A DNA stretch of 64,000 bases from Pelagibacterium sp. Lineage in GTDB: Bacteria > Pseudomonadota > Alphaproteobacteria > Rhizobiales > Devosiaceae. The DNA lies in assembly GCA_002723255.1 (NCBI GenBank), contig PBNW01000056.1, forward strand, positions 1-64,000, in the 5' to 3' direction. The translations under genes were made by a program, and so were the position numbers. Each line of letters begins with the position of its first letter. Within the stretch, counting starts at the first letter, position 1. Shown here piece by piece: positions 18,509-26,979 of this stretch. The notes under the pieces are model-generated. The model was given only the letters and a program-made list of their open reading frames with translations, was not told the origin of the DNA and did not search any database.

Positions 18509-19482
18509 CCAAAATCCAATCTGTTGTGCGTGGCGTTGGTGGCTATCTGCCGCAACGCGTTATGTCCAATGACGACCTGGCCAAAATCGTCGATACCTCG
18601 GACGAGTGGATCGTGCAGCGCACTGGCATCCGGCAGCGCCACATCGCCGCGGAAGGCGAATACACCTCCGATCTTGCCCTGGTTGCCGCGCAGCGTGCGC
18701 TCGAAAATGCCGGGATGGACGCCAGCGAGATCGATCTGATCGTCGTGGGCACAACGACCCCCGATCGCACCTTTCCGGCGACGGCGGCCATCCTGCAGCA
18801 AAAGCTCGGCATTACCAAAGGCTCGGCCTTCGACGTGCAAGCCGTGTGCTCGGGCTTCGTGTTCGGCGTGGCGACGGCCGACAGTTATCTCAAGACAGGC
18901 ATGGCCAAGCGGGCGCTGGTGATCGGCGCCGAAACCGCCTCGCGCATCCTCGACTGGAACGACCGAACCACCTGCGTGCTGTTCGGCGACGGGGCCGGGG
19001 CCATAATTCTCGAAGCGCAGGAGGCGGCCGATGACGCCCCGGAAAACGGCATCCTGGTCTCGAGCCTGCGCACCGATGGCAGTCATTGGGACAAGCTTTA
19101 TGTCGATGGCGGTGTTTCGACCACCCAGTCGATCGGGCATCTGCGCATGGAGGGCCGCGAAGTGTTCAAGCACGCCGTGGGCATGATTTCCGACGTTATA
19201 GAAGAGGTTCTGGCCAAGACCGGCAAGACGACCGAAGATCTCGACTGGTTTGTTCCCCATCAGGCCAACAAGCGCATTATCGATGGCGCGGGCCGCAAGC
19301 TCGGCATTCCCGAAGCCAAGACCATCGTGACCGTGGACAAGCACGCCAACCCCTCGGCTGCCTCCGTGCCACTGGCTCTGTGGGTGGCCAGCGAGGACGG
19401 ACGAATCAAGAAAGGCGATCTGGTGATGATCGAAGCGATGGGCGGCGGGTTCACCTGGGGCGCCGCGCTCATTGTGTGGTAG
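18505..19482 (+). CDS. fabH: Beta-ketoacyl-ACP synthase III
   Basis: The 325-residue enzyme starts fatty acid synthesis by condensing acetyl-CoA with malonyl-ACP. The Cys-His-Asn triad is complete: C115 in [12 protein letters not shown]252 in [10 protein letters not shown] and N282 in HANPSAAS (Pro replaces the commoner Thr of GNTSAAS). The start is GTG inside the plsX stop. Confidence 0.96.
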   Translation: MTKIQSVVRGVGGYLPQRVMSNDDLAKIVDTSDEWIVQRTGIRQRHIAAEGEYTSDLALVAAQRALENAGMDASEIDLIVVGTTTPDRTFPATAAILQQKLGITKGSAFDVQAVCSGFVFGVATADSYLKTGMAKRALVIGAETASRILDWNDRTTCVLFGDGAGAIILEAQEAADDAPENGILVSSLRTDGSHWDKLYVDGGVSTTQSIGHLRMEGREVFKHAVGMISDVIEEVLAKTGKTTEDLDWFVPHQANKRIIDGAGRKLGIPEAKTIVTVDKHANPSAASVPLALWVASEDGRIKKGDLVMIEAMGGGFTWGAALIVW

Positions 19483-19485
19483 GCG

Positions 19486-19514
19486 TTGACCCCGATCCAA
19501 TTTGGGCGTTAAGT
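19486..19514 (+). promoter_or_regulatory. Sigma-70-type promoter for ihfA
   Basis: TTGACC at 19486-19491, a 17-base spacer and TTAAGT at 19509-19514 lie just after the fabH stop. Transcription would start about 45 bases before the ihfA ATG. Confidence 0.6.
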
Positions 19515-19566
19515 GGTTGAAATCTTGGGGGCTGTTGCGGGTCTCAATGAGATTGAGGGGAACACC

Positions 19567-19878
19567 ATGTCGGGAAAAACAGTGACTCGCGCCGATCTGG
19601 CCGAGTCAGTCTATCAGTCCGTCGGCTTGTCGCGCACCGAATCGGCGGAACTTGTAGAGCGCGTCCTTCAGATCGTCAGCGACGCTCTGGCGTCGGGCGA
19701 TAATGTGAAATTGTCGTCCTTTGGATCGTTTCAGGTCCGCTCGAAAAACGAGCGAATTGGCCGGAATCCCAAGACTGGCGAGGAGGTTCCGATCCTGCCC
19801 CGGCAGGTTCTTGTGTTCAAACCATCCAATGTCTTGAAATCCAAGATCAACAAATCTATGGTTCGATCTGGAAAATAA
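19567..19878 (+). CDS. ihfA: Integration host factor alpha subunit
   Basis: The 103-residue DNA-bending protein starts at ATG 19567 after a GAGGGGA ribosome site. It has the HU/IHF signature [21 protein letters not shown] with the P of the intercalating arm, and [15 protein letters not shown] at the end. [13 protein letters not shown] marks it as the alpha rather than the beta subunit. Confidence 0.95.
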   Translation: MSGKTVTRADLAESVYQSVGLSRTESAELVERVLQIVSDALASGDNVKLSSFGSFQVRSKNERIGRNPKTGEEVPILPRQVLVFKPSNVLKSKINKSMVRSGK

Positions 19879-19901
19879 CAACTTTTACCGGGGCACTTGC
19901 G

Positions 19902-20402
19902 TTGGACAAATCGCCAGACGCCTTCCGGACGATATCCGAAGCGGCAGACGAACTCGACCTACCTCAGCATGTGCTGCGTTTCTGGGAAACGCGGTTCACG
20001 CAGATCAAGCCACTCAAGCGTGGCGGTGGGCGGCGCTATTATCGCCCTGATGACGTTCAGCTGCTCAAGGGTATCCGCCACCTTCTCTATGACCAGGGTT
20101 TCACGATAAAGGGCGTCCAGCGCATCCTCAAGGAGCAGGGCGCCAGACATGTCGTGGCCATCGGCGAGACAGGGTCCATCCGTCCCATCGCACCCCAGCC
20201 TCATGTGGAACCGGCCGAAGCCGCCGACGCCGTCGAGTTCGTGGAAATCGAGGCCGGCCATACCCTGGCGGCACCGGTCGACAACGGAGAACAGCGAGGC
20301 CCCCAGGCGACAGGGTTATCCGACACGCAGCGCGAAGCCCTTGCCTCGGCGCTTGAATCTCTTGAGCAATGCCGCGTTCTGCTCGACAAGGCGCGCACTT
20401 AA
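19902..20402 (+). CDS. MerR-like transcriptional regulator conserved next to ihfA
   Basis: The 166-residue protein starts with TTG. It has a MerR winged helix: [28 protein letters not shown], then [18 protein letters not shown]. Unlike metal sensors it has no Cys cluster. The middle is Pro/Glu-rich and the end is a short helix ([18 protein letters not shown]). A gene of this type follows ihfA in most alphaproteobacteria; its target is unknown to me. Confidence 0.88.
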   Translation: MDKSPDAFRTISEAADELDLPQHVLRFWETRFTQIKPLKRGGGRRYYRPDDVQLLKGIRHLLYDQGFTIKGVQRILKEQGARHVVAIGETGSIRPIAPQPHVEPAEAADAVEFVEIEAGHTLAAPVDNGEQRGPQATGLSDTQREALASALESLEQCRVLLDKART

Positions 20403-20422
20403 CGTTCCGAAAAATCAAAACC

Positions 20423-20437
20423 TGATTATAGCGATCA
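20423..20437. promoter_or_regulatory. Putative iron-responsive operator (RirA-type IRO box), upstream copy
   Basis: TGA-TTATAGCGA-TCA fits TGA-N9-TCA, the consensus reported for the rhizobial iron regulator RirA. It lies seven bases upstream of the -35 hexamer of the siderophore operon promoter. Confidence 0.55.
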
Positions 20438-20443
20438 ACTATG

Positions 20444-20472
20444 TTGACGCGGGTCGGCATGCTGGCTAATAA
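20444..20472 (+). promoter_or_regulatory. Sigma-70-type promoter of the first siderophore operon
   Basis: TTGACG (20444-20449), a 17-base spacer and TAATAA (20467-20472) form a strong consensus promoter 58 bases before the GTG start of the binding-protein gene. IRO-type boxes lie on both sides of it. Confidence 0.7.
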
Positions 20473-20474
20473 CC

Positions 20475-20489
20475 TGATGTTTGCAGTCA
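20475..20489. promoter_or_regulatory. Putative iron-responsive operator (RirA-type IRO box), downstream copy
   Basis: TGA-TGTTTGCAG-TCA is a second TGA-N9-TCA box. It covers the expected transcription start, a position suited to repression. It also overlaps a separate dyad, TGCAGTCA-N4-TGGCTGCA, at 20482-20501. Confidence 0.55.
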
Positions 20490-20529
20490 GCATTGGCTGC
20501 ACAACCGACCCTTAGCCAACGATTGGACT

Positions 20530-21468
20530 GTGATCGTGCATTCTTCAAACCATTTCCGGACCGCCACCGCGGCCCTTGCCCTTGCGGCTTCGCTCGCCCT
20601 CACCGCTGGAGCGTCCGCACAGGAAATCACGGCGCAACACGCCCAGGGCGAAACGGTCCTGCCGGGCATTCCCGAAAAAATCTTTGCCTATGACCTTGGG
20701 ACCATCGACACACTTGCCGCCATCGGCGTTGAAGTCGACGGCGTACCCGATGCCAGCTTTCCCGACCATCTGAGCCAGTATCGCGACGCGCTCAAGATCG
20801 GCTCGCTGTTCGAGCCTGATTACGAACTCGTCAATGCCGAACAGCCCGACGCGATCTTTGTCGCCGGCCGCTCCTCGGCGGTCTATCCCCAGCTTTCCGA
20901 AATCGCGCCCACCCTGGACCTGTCGGTCGACTGGACCGATTTCCCGGCCACAATCAAGCAGCGCTCCGAAACGCTCGGGGAAATCTTTGGCAAACAGGCC
21001 GAAGTGGCCGAACTGATCGCCCAGGTCGATGCCAATATGGCAGCCGTGCAGGAAACCGCGCCCACCGTCGGCAATGCGCTGTTCATCAGCGTCAGCGGCG
21101 GCCGCATTTCCGCGTTCGGACCGGGATCGCGCTTTGGCTGGATCCATGACGATCTTGGCGTCGTGCCGGTCATCGAGGACGTCGAAGAAGCCACCCATGG
21201 TGAGGCTGTCTCCTTCGAATTCCTGCTCGAAACCGATCCCGACTGGCTGTTCGTGCTCGACCGTGACGCCGCTGTCGGTGCCGCCGATGGGGGCCAGCCG
21301 GCCCAGCAGGTGCTCGACAACGATCTGGTCCATCAGATGAAGGCCTGGCAGAACGACCGGGTGGTCTATGTCAATCCGGTGAACTTCTACATCGTCAATG
21401 GCGGTCTCTATACGCTCAATCAGATGGTCGTCGAAGTCGGCGAAGCCATCGGCGCTGACGTCCAATAA
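20530..21468 (+). CDS. Iron-siderophore ABC transporter, periplasmic binding protein (FatB/YclQ-like)
   Basis: The 312-residue protein has a signal peptide ending in ASAQ and a class III binding-protein fold (GIPEKIFAYDLGTIDTLAAIGV, YELVNAEQPDAIFV, PTLDLSV, GRISAFGPGSRFGWIHDDLG). The FGPGSRFGWIH and SFEFLLETDPDWLFVLDRD segments resemble the petrobactin/catecholate subgroup (FatB, YclQ, CeuE). The start is GTG 20530; GTG 20536 is an alternative. It is the first gene of a four-gene operon. Confidence 0.88.
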   Translation: MIVHSSNHFRTATAALALAASLALTAGASAQEITAQHAQGETVLPGIPEKIFAYDLGTIDTLAAIGVEVDGVPDASFPDHLSQYRDALKIGSLFEPDYELVNAEQPDAIFVAGRSSAVYPQLSEIAPTLDLSVDWTDFPATIKQRSETLGEIFGKQAEVAELIAQVDANMAAVQETAPTVGNALFISVSGGRISAFGPGSRFGWIHDDLGVVPVIEDVEEATHGEAVSFEFLLETDPDWLFVLDRDAAVGAADGGQPAQQVLDNDLVHQMKAWQNDRVVYVNPVNFYIVNGGLYTLNQMVVEVGEAIGADVQ

Positions 21469-21516
21469 CAGCAAAAACCCGCTGAACTGATCGGCGCACA
21501 CCCCTTCGCCTGGGGT

Positions 21517-22512
21517 GTGCGCCGCACGATATCGGAGACCACACCGCCGGTGACACGCCTATTCCTCGCTGCAGCCTTCGTTCTGGCCCTCGCCGTCGTC
21601 AGCCTGTTCATCGGTGTCTCGAACGTCTCGCTCGCCACCCTGATGTCGGGAAGCGAGGATGGCCGGGCGCTGATGATCCTTCTCGTCAGCCGCATTCCGC
21701 GCACGCTGGCCCTCATCCTTTCGGGAATGGGGCTGGCCATTGCCGGCATGATCATGCAGATGCTGGCGCGAAACCGGTTTGTCGAGCCCTCGACCGCCGG
21801 CACCACAGAGTCGGCCGGATTGGGCATGCTGGTCGTCCTGCTGTTTTTTCCCAACATTCCTTTGATCGGCAAGATGCTCATCGCCTCGGTGTTCGCGCTG
21901 GCCGGGACGGCGCTGTTCCTGCGTATCCTGCGCGAAATTCCGCTGCGCTCGGTGCTGCTGGTTCCGCTTGTCGGCATCATGCTCGGCGGCATCATCTCCT
22001 CGATCACCACCTTTTTCGCCTATCGCTTCGAGCTGCTGCAATCGCTCGGCAACTGGCAGTCGGGAGATTTCTCGACTGTTCTGAGCGGACGCTATGAGCT
22101 GCTGTGGATTGCCGCCGCCCTGACGCTCATCGCCTGGCTCGCGGCAGACCGGTTTACGGTGGCAGGGATGGGGGAGGACTTTACGACCAATCTCGGCCTC
22201 AACCATCGCAACGTCATGACCCTGGGGCTCGTCATCATTTCGCTCATCAGTGCAACGGTGGTGGTGACGGTCGGGGCCATCCCCTTTTTGGGGCTGATCG
22301 TGCCCAATCTGGTCTCGATGATGATGGGTGACAATCTGCGACGCTCGGTTCCATGGATTGCGCTGTTCGGCGCGGGTTTCGTTCTGGCCTGCGACATCGT
22401 GGGGCGTCTCGTGCGCTACCCCTATGAGATACCGGTCGGTGTCGTCGTCGGCATCGTCGGGGCCGTGCTGTTCCTGTATCTTCTGTTGCGCCGGGAGGCC
22501 CGCCTTGGCTGA
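21517..22512 (+). CDS. Iron-siderophore ABC transporter permease 1 (FecCD family)
   Basis: The 331-residue permease has about nine to ten membrane segments with the FecCD hallmarks RIPRTLALILSGMGLAIAGMIMQMLARNRFVEPST near residue 60 and GAIPFLGLIVPNLVSMMMG near 250. The latter contains the cytoplasmic coupling helix. The start is GTG 21517 or, eleven codons later, GTG 21550. It pairs with the next permease to form the heterodimeric channel. Confidence 0.9.
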   Translation: MRRTISETTPPVTRLFLAAAFVLALAVVSLFIGVSNVSLATLMSGSEDGRALMILLVSRIPRTLALILSGMGLAIAGMIMQMLARNRFVEPSTAGTTESAGLGMLVVLLFFPNIPLIGKMLIASVFALAGTALFLRILREIPLRSVLLVPLVGIMLGGIISSITTFFAYRFELLQSLGNWQSGDFSTVLSGRYELLWIAAALTLIAWLAADRFTVAGMGEDFTTNLGLNHRNVMTLGLVIISLISATVVVTVGAIPFLGLIVPNLVSMMMGDNLRRSVPWIALFGAGFVLACDIVGRLVRYPYEIPVGVVVGIVGAVLFLYLLLRREARLG

Positions 22513-22519
22513 TGTCATC

Positions 22520-23485
22520 ATGATGGCGCGCCGCCGCATAGCGCCCGAATACATTCTCGCCGGTCTCGCAGTCCTGACGGTGATCACCATCGTGTTGTTC
22601 ATGACCGTCGGGGCGCGTGGAAGCTGGGGATTCGTTCTCAGTTTCAGGGGCACCAAGGTACTCACAATGGTGCTGGTCGCCTACGCGATCGGGCTTTCCA
22701 CGGTCATGTTCCAGACCGTGATGCAGAACCGCATCCTCACCCCATCGATCATGGGATTCGATTCCCTTTACGTGCTCATCCAGACCGGAACGGTCTTTCT
22801 GTTCGGCGGGCTCGCCGCGGCGACGGTTCACCCCTACATCAAGTTCTCCGTCGAACTGGGCGCCATGCTCGTGTTCTCGGGGCTGCTGTGTCTGTGGATG
22901 TTTTCCGGTCGCCACCGCAGCCTGCATCTGATGGTGCTGGTGGGGATTGTCATCGGCACGCTGTTTCGCTCCATGTCCAATTTCATGGTGCGGATCATCG
23001 ACCCCAATGAATTCGCCCGCATCCAGGACAGCCTGTTTGCCAGTTTCAATTCGCTCAACACCGATCTGCTTACGGTTTCCATGGTGATAATCGGGTTGGC
23101 GACCGTGGTCGCCTGGCGGATAGGGCATACATTCGACGTCCTCTCGCTCGGCAGGGAAACGGCGATAAATCTGGGCGTCCCCTACAAGCGGACGGTCCTG
23201 ATCATTCTTCTGCTGGTGACGCTGCTTGTTTCGGTGTCCACGGCGCTGGTTGGGCCCGTGACGTTCTTCGGGCTGCTGGTGGCCAATCTCGGTTACCTGA
23301 TGATGGGAACCTCCAAGCATCGCTACGTGCTGCCGGCGACCATCATGCTCGGCGTCATCTGTTTGCTGGGCGGGCAGTTGATTCTCGAGCGTGTCTTCAA
23401 TTTCACCACCGCAATATCGGTGATCATCGAATTTGCCGGCGGCCTCGTCTTCATCATTCTCATTCTACGGGGAGCGGCGCGATGA
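22520..23485 (+). CDS. Iron-siderophore ABC transporter permease 2 (FecCD family)
   Basis: The 321-residue partner permease has FecCD features YAIGLSTVMFQTVMQNRILTPSIMGFDSLYVL and GPVTFFGLLVANLGYLMMG. ATG 22520 is chosen; an in-frame TTG at 22505 would overlap the previous gene. Its end overlaps the ATPase gene by four bases, so the operon is tightly coupled. Confidence 0.88.
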   Translation: MMARRRIAPEYILAGLAVLTVITIVLFMTVGARGSWGFVLSFRGTKVLTMVLVAYAIGLSTVMFQTVMQNRILTPSIMGFDSLYVLIQTGTVFLFGGLAAATVHPYIKFSVELGAMLVFSGLLCLWMFSGRHRSLHLMVLVGIVIGTLFRSMSNFMVRIIDPNEFARIQDSLFASFNSLNTDLLTVSMVIIGLATVVAWRIGHTFDVLSLGRETAINLGVPYKRTVLIILLLVTLLVSVSTALVGPVTFFGLLVANLGYLMMGTSKHRYVLPATIMLGVICLLGGQLILERVFNFTTAISVIIEFAGGLVFIILILRGAAR

Positions 23486-24240
23486 TCATCACGTCCGGCA
23501 TCAAGAAATATTACGGCGAAACCGCCGTGGTCGACGACGTGTCGATCGAACTGCCCTCCCGTGGCATCACCTCGATCATCGGGCCGAACGGCGCGGGCAA
23601 ATCCACCATGCTTTCCATCATTTCACGCCTTCTGGGCATGGATGCGGGCTCGGTGACCGTCGATGGTCTCGATGTGTCCGATACGCCCAGCGACGTTCTG
23701 GCCCGGCGCATGTCGATCCTGCGCCAGGACAACCACATGACGGCACGCCTGACGGTGGCAGATCTGGTGGCCTTTGGCCGCTATCCCTATTCCAAGGGGC
23801 GGCTGACCATCGAGGACAAGGGCCACATCGACCAGTCCATCGCCTATCTCAATCTCGAGGATTTGCGGGACAGGTTTCTCGACGAGCTCTCGGGTGGGCA
23901 GCGCCAACGGGCCTTTGTCGCCATGGTGCTCTGTCAGGATACAGATTATGTCCTGCTCGACGAACCGCTCAACAATCTCGACATGAAGCACGCTATGGGC
24001 ATGATGAAACTCATGCAGCGCGCCTGTCACGAGCTGGGCAAGACGGTCGTTCTGGTCCTGCACGACATCAACTTCGCGTCCTGGTATTCAGACTACATCA
24101 TTGCCATGAAAAACGGCCGGGTGATCCGCCACGGCGGAAGGGACGACATCATCACCCCCGAGGCGCTCAAGGACATCTACGATATGGACATCAATGTCCA
24201 CGAGATCGGCGGGCACCGGGTCTCGCTGTTCTACGATTGA
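23482..24240 (+). CDS. Iron-siderophore ABC transporter ATP-binding protein
   Basis: The 252-residue ATPase has Walker A GPNGAGKST (about 34-42), signature LSGGQRQR, Walker B YVLLDEP and switch VLHDINFA. The NNLDMKHAMGMMKLM segment matches iron-chelate ATPases of the YclP/FatE/CeuD type. The operon is complete: binding protein, two permeases and this ATPase. Confidence 0.95.
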   Translation: MIITSGIKKYYGETAVVDDVSIELPSRGITSIIGPNGAGKSTMLSIISRLLGMDAGSVTVDGLDVSDTPSDVLARRMSILRQDNHMTARLTVADLVAFGRYPYSKGRLTIEDKGHIDQSIAYLNLEDLRDRFLDELSGGQRQRAFVAMVLCQDTDYVLLDEPLNNLDMKHAMGMMKLMQRACHELGKTVVLVLHDINFASWYSDYIIAMKNGRVIRHGGRDDIITPEALKDIYDMDINVHEIGGHRVSLFYD

Positions 24241-24243
24241 GCC

Positions 24244-25218
24244 CTATCGGTCGATGGTACCGGTGGTGAGATAGCGCTCCGCCATCTCAGCGGTTCCCTT
24301 TGCGAAACTGGCGTGCAGGCTCTGGGCCAGCTCGGTTTCGGCGTGCGATCCTGTCCACGCCAGAAGCGCCATGCGGCGCAGCATGACCATGGCGTCCAGC
24401 ATCACCTCATGCTCGGCCCCATAAGGGCGATATTGGCGGTAACCTTCGAGCCATGCGGCGCGCAGGGCAGGGACCGTGTCGCTGTCCTCGAAAAACGAGA
24501 CCGCCGCCCCAAAGTCGTAGCCGAACCAGCAAAACCCGCAATCGTCGAAATCGATCAGTCGCGTGACGCCATCGGACACCAGCAGATTGGCCAACCGCAT
24601 ATCGGCGTGGATGAGCCCGAACCGGTCCCGTCCCATGCCGTAGTCGGCAAGCTGGGAGCGCAGATGGGCGTCGAGGCGATCCAGCGTCGCGCGCACGGTG
24701 CCGATAACCCCCGGCGCGGCCCGCCAGTCGCCCCAGATGGCGTCGGGATCGAGAATTGCGCTATCAGTCCAGACCTGTCGCGCAAATTGGCGCGGCGGCG
24801 TCCACCCCATCACATGGGAATGGCATTGCGCCGCAAGCGAGCCGAGCTGTCGGAACACCGCAGACAGGTCTTCGTCGGCCTGCGGTTCTGTACCCGCTTC
24901 GAAAGCGAAGGCCACCATGTGCCTTGTGCCGCCAAGGAATGGTGCCTCCTGAACCAGCCCGCCGTCCTTCCCGGGGAGGGGTTGCGGGGTGAAAAGCCCG
25001 GCATCGCGCCGCAGCGCCTGCATCCACGCCAATTCGCTCTCGATGGCAAGGCGGGAATGGTATCCGGGCCGGTGTACCCGCACAATGGCCTTGCCGCCAT
25101 CGGGACAATCGATGCGAAAGGTATGGTTTTCCGAAAGGTTGATGAGCGTTGCCGCGCCCTGCTCAAAACCGGGCCAGAGCAAAAGGGCTTCGGCGAGCCC
25201 TATCCAGTCGTCAGTCAT
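24244..25218 (-). CDS. Aminoglycoside phosphotransferase-like kinase (homoserine kinase type II fold)
   Basis: The 324-residue protein starts at ATG 25218. The kinase core shows ENHTFRID (nucleotide strand), the catalytic loop HADMRLANLL (H-x-D-x4-N) and IDFDDCGF in place of DFG. The GYDFGAAVSFFE and GYRQYRPY segments resemble the SrkA/ThrB-type subfamily of protein or small-molecule kinases. The substrate is unknown. It is convergent with the siderophore operon, with three bases between stops. Confidence 0.82.
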   Translation of the reverse strand: MTDDWIGLAEALLLWPGFEQGAATLINLSENHTFRIDCPDGGKAIVRVHRPGYHSRLAIESELAWMQALRRDAGLFTPQPLPGKDGGLVQEAPFLGGTRHMVAFAFEAGTEPQADEDLSAVFRQLGSLAAQCHSHVMGWTPPRQFARQVWTDSAILDPDAIWGDWRAAPGVIGTVRATLDRLDAHLRSQLADYGMGRDRFGLIHADMRLANLLVSDGVTRLIDFDDCGFCWFGYDFGAAVSFFEDSDTVPALRAAWLEGYRQYRPYGAEHEVMLDAMVMLRRMALLAWTGSHAETELAQSLHASFAKGTAEMAERYLTTGTIDR

Positions 25219-25282
25219 GCATATCCCCCTGCTTGACCGCCTTATCGGCCACGGTGAGGGGAATTGTCCACGCAAGAATGAG

Positions 25283-25317
25283 AAAAAAGCCCGGCAGGGC
25301 AAATGCTGCCGGGCTTT
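25283..25317 (-). terminator. Terminator after the SH3/crystallin-like gene
   Basis: A 12-bp perfect stem (AAAGCCCGGCAG / CTGCCGGGCTTT) with an eight-base loop is followed on the minus strand by a run of six T. It lies just past the stop at 25324. Confidence 0.85.
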
Positions 25318-25323
25318 GCGAGG

Positions 25324-26376
25324 TCAGTGCGACCAGGTCGTGTACCCGATCGAGAGCGAGGACGGCGCTATGGCGTTGATACGGAACTGGCTGATGCGGC
25401 CCGCACCGGTCTTGGCGCAGACATAGGTGCCAACCGAAACCGCTTCGAGCGGCACTGGATCGGAGTCAAAGCTCTCCGTAAAGCATCCGGCAAAGCCGCG
25501 GTTGCTGCCATCGCCAAGCGCGAGGCTGGCGCCGTTGACAGGCGTGATGAACCGGCTCGAGGGCGTTGCGGCACGGAACCAGATGTCGGTTCCCGAGCCG
25601 CCAACCGCACCGGAATCGAGATCGGCCCGGAACGTCTGGGGCAGCTCGATCGGGCCGGTCGAATAGGTCGAGAACGAGGGAACCGGTGTCGGCAGGGGAA
25701 TCGGCAAAGGCAACGGAACGGGAAGCAGTCCGGTATAGACCCGCAATGACGATGCCTGATTGGCAATCGCCGGTTCGAGAATCGGCGCGTTGGCCGTCAC
25801 GTTGACGCAAGAGCCGGTCAGATTGACATTGGTGCACAACCGGGCTTTTGCCGCGCCGAACAGCCGGACCGATGAGATTTCGTCGTTGAAGGTCGCGTTC
25901 AGCGTGTTGCGGGTGCCGACGCCATAGCAGAACTCGTCTCCGCCATAATTGATGCCGGTGTAAAAGCAGGCTTCATCCCCAGCTGGCGGAGTGGGAGTGG
26001 GCGGCGTCGGAGTTGGCGTTGGTGTCCCGCCGCAATTGATCGAAAAATCGGGGCCGGACGGGCCGATGGTGATCCCGAAGCTGCAATCGGGGCTTGGCGG
26101 CGTCGGCGGAGGGGCAACGGGCGCCAGATAGCTGCCGCTGACCCAGCCATTGGGGCCGGAGTGGGTCACATGGCACCAGCCGCTGGGCACGCATTCGGTG
26201 ACGTCGACGACCTCTCCGGGTGCGAGCGTGTCGAGGACGCCAAAACCGGTCCCGGGGCCGGAGCGAACGTTGAGGGTGGTTGTGGATGCCGCTGGCGCGG
26301 CCAATACTGCAGTCGCCGACGAAACAATACCCGTCAGACCGATTGCCACTGAGATAATCGTCTTGAAAGTCGTCAC
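25324..26376 (-). CDS. Secreted protein with bacterial SH3 domain and crystallin/I36-like domain
   Basis: The 350-residue protein starts at GTG 26376, five bases after a perfect AGGAGG. A signal peptide ends at ALAAPAA. The SH3 domain (about 30-85) has TTLNVRSGPGTGFGVLDTL and GWCHVTHSGPNGWVSGSYL. A Pro/Thr linker (PTPTPTPPTPTPP) leads to CFYTGINYGGDEFCYGVG and FNDEISSVRLFG, typical of beta/gamma-crystallin or I36 inhibitor-like modules. A second Pro-rich stretch precedes a C-terminal domain of about 100 residues that I do not recognise. It probably acts at the cell wall or outside the cell. Confidence 0.8.
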   Translation of the reverse strand: MTTFKTIISVAIGLTGIVSSATAVLAAPAASTTTLNVRSGPGTGFGVLDTLAPGEVVDVTECVPSGWCHVTHSGPNGWVSGSYLAPVAPPPTPPSPDCSFGITIGPSGPDFSINCGGTPTPTPTPPTPTPPAGDEACFYTGINYGGDEFCYGVGTRNTLNATFNDEISSVRLFGAAKARLCTNVNLTGSCVNVTANAPILEPAIANQASSLRVYTGLLPVPLPLPIPLPTPVPSFSTYSTGPIELPQTFRADLDSGAVGGSGTDIWFRAATPSSRFITPVNGASLALGDGSNRGFAGCFTESFDSDPVPLEAVSVGTYVCAKTGAGRISQFRINAIAPSSLSIGYTTWSH

Positions 26377-26570
26377 GGTAGCCTCCTGAGTGCGGTGAGC
26401 GCCACTTTGGCGCCACATTCCTCATCGGTATCGCTTGACGGCTGAACGCCCTCTGAACCGCCTTGTTATGGGGCTTTCAGGAACAAGGGGCCCGATTTCC
26501 GGGCTGAAAGCGCCCTCCAGTCGAACAGGCGGCGCCTTACTTTGCCACACATGGGGCAGGGCAGGTAACA

Positions 26571-26605
26571 AAAAGGGCCCGCGCAACACCAGTGCACGGG
26601 CCCTT
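26571..26605 (-). terminator. Terminator downstream of tRNA-Pro
   Basis: An inverted repeat AAGGGCCCG ... CGGGCCCTT, followed on the minus strand by TTTTTG, lies eight bases past the tRNA 3' end. Confidence 0.75.
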
Positions 26606-26612
26606 GAAAAAA

Positions 26613-26689
26613 TGGTCGGAGCGGCCGGATTTGAACCGACGACCCTTTGTCCCCCAGACAAATGCGCTACCAGGCTGCGCTACGCCCCG
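26613..26689 (-). tRNA. tRNA-Pro (anticodon GGG)
   Basis: A 77-base cloverleaf on the minus strand has acceptor stem CGGGGCG/CGCTCCG, anticodon stem TTTGT/ACAAA with loop CTGGGGG (anticodon GGG), T-loop GGTTCAAATCC and an encoded CCA. It reads codons CCC and CCU. Confidence 0.95.
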
Positions 26690-26811
26690 ATTGGCCTCTC
26701 ACCTATATAATAGCGCTCCATAGCGCAAGGGGTTCGATGGCCAAAAAGCGGTGATGCGGGAACATGTTCCCGCTTGTCCCGTTTCTGCTCAGTTCATTGA
26801 AGGGTTGTATG

Positions 26812-26979
26812 ATGCCGATACTTTTGATCGTTCTGGTTGCCCTGCTGATCGGGGCCATCGGTTTCTGGGATGCGCTGGGTGCATTGCTTGGCGCCGTGGC
26901 GCTTCTGGCCCTGTTCTGGGCGCTCGTGGCCATAACCGCGGTGATCGCGGTCCTCTGGCTCATCCGGAAGGTCTTTTAG
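26812..26979 (+). CDS. Small hydrophobic membrane protein, hypothetical
   Basis: About 55 residues from ATG 26812 (71 from ATG 26764), nearly all hydrophobic, with two probable membrane helices and a basic end (WLIRKVF). A GAAGGG precedes the start. Its TAG shares bases with the TAA of the convergent polymerase/ligase gene. There is no family match from memory, and the hydrophobic composition alone does not prove it is translated. Confidence 0.45.
   Translation: MPILLIVLVALLIGAIGFWDALGALLGAVALLALFWALVAITAVIAVLWLIRKVF

Noticed and set aside
22328-22519. Longer N-terminus for the second permease of the first siderophore operon
   Set aside because: The extra 60 or so residues are Cys/Ser/Arg-rich, overlap the previous permease in another frame and precede the first true membrane helix.
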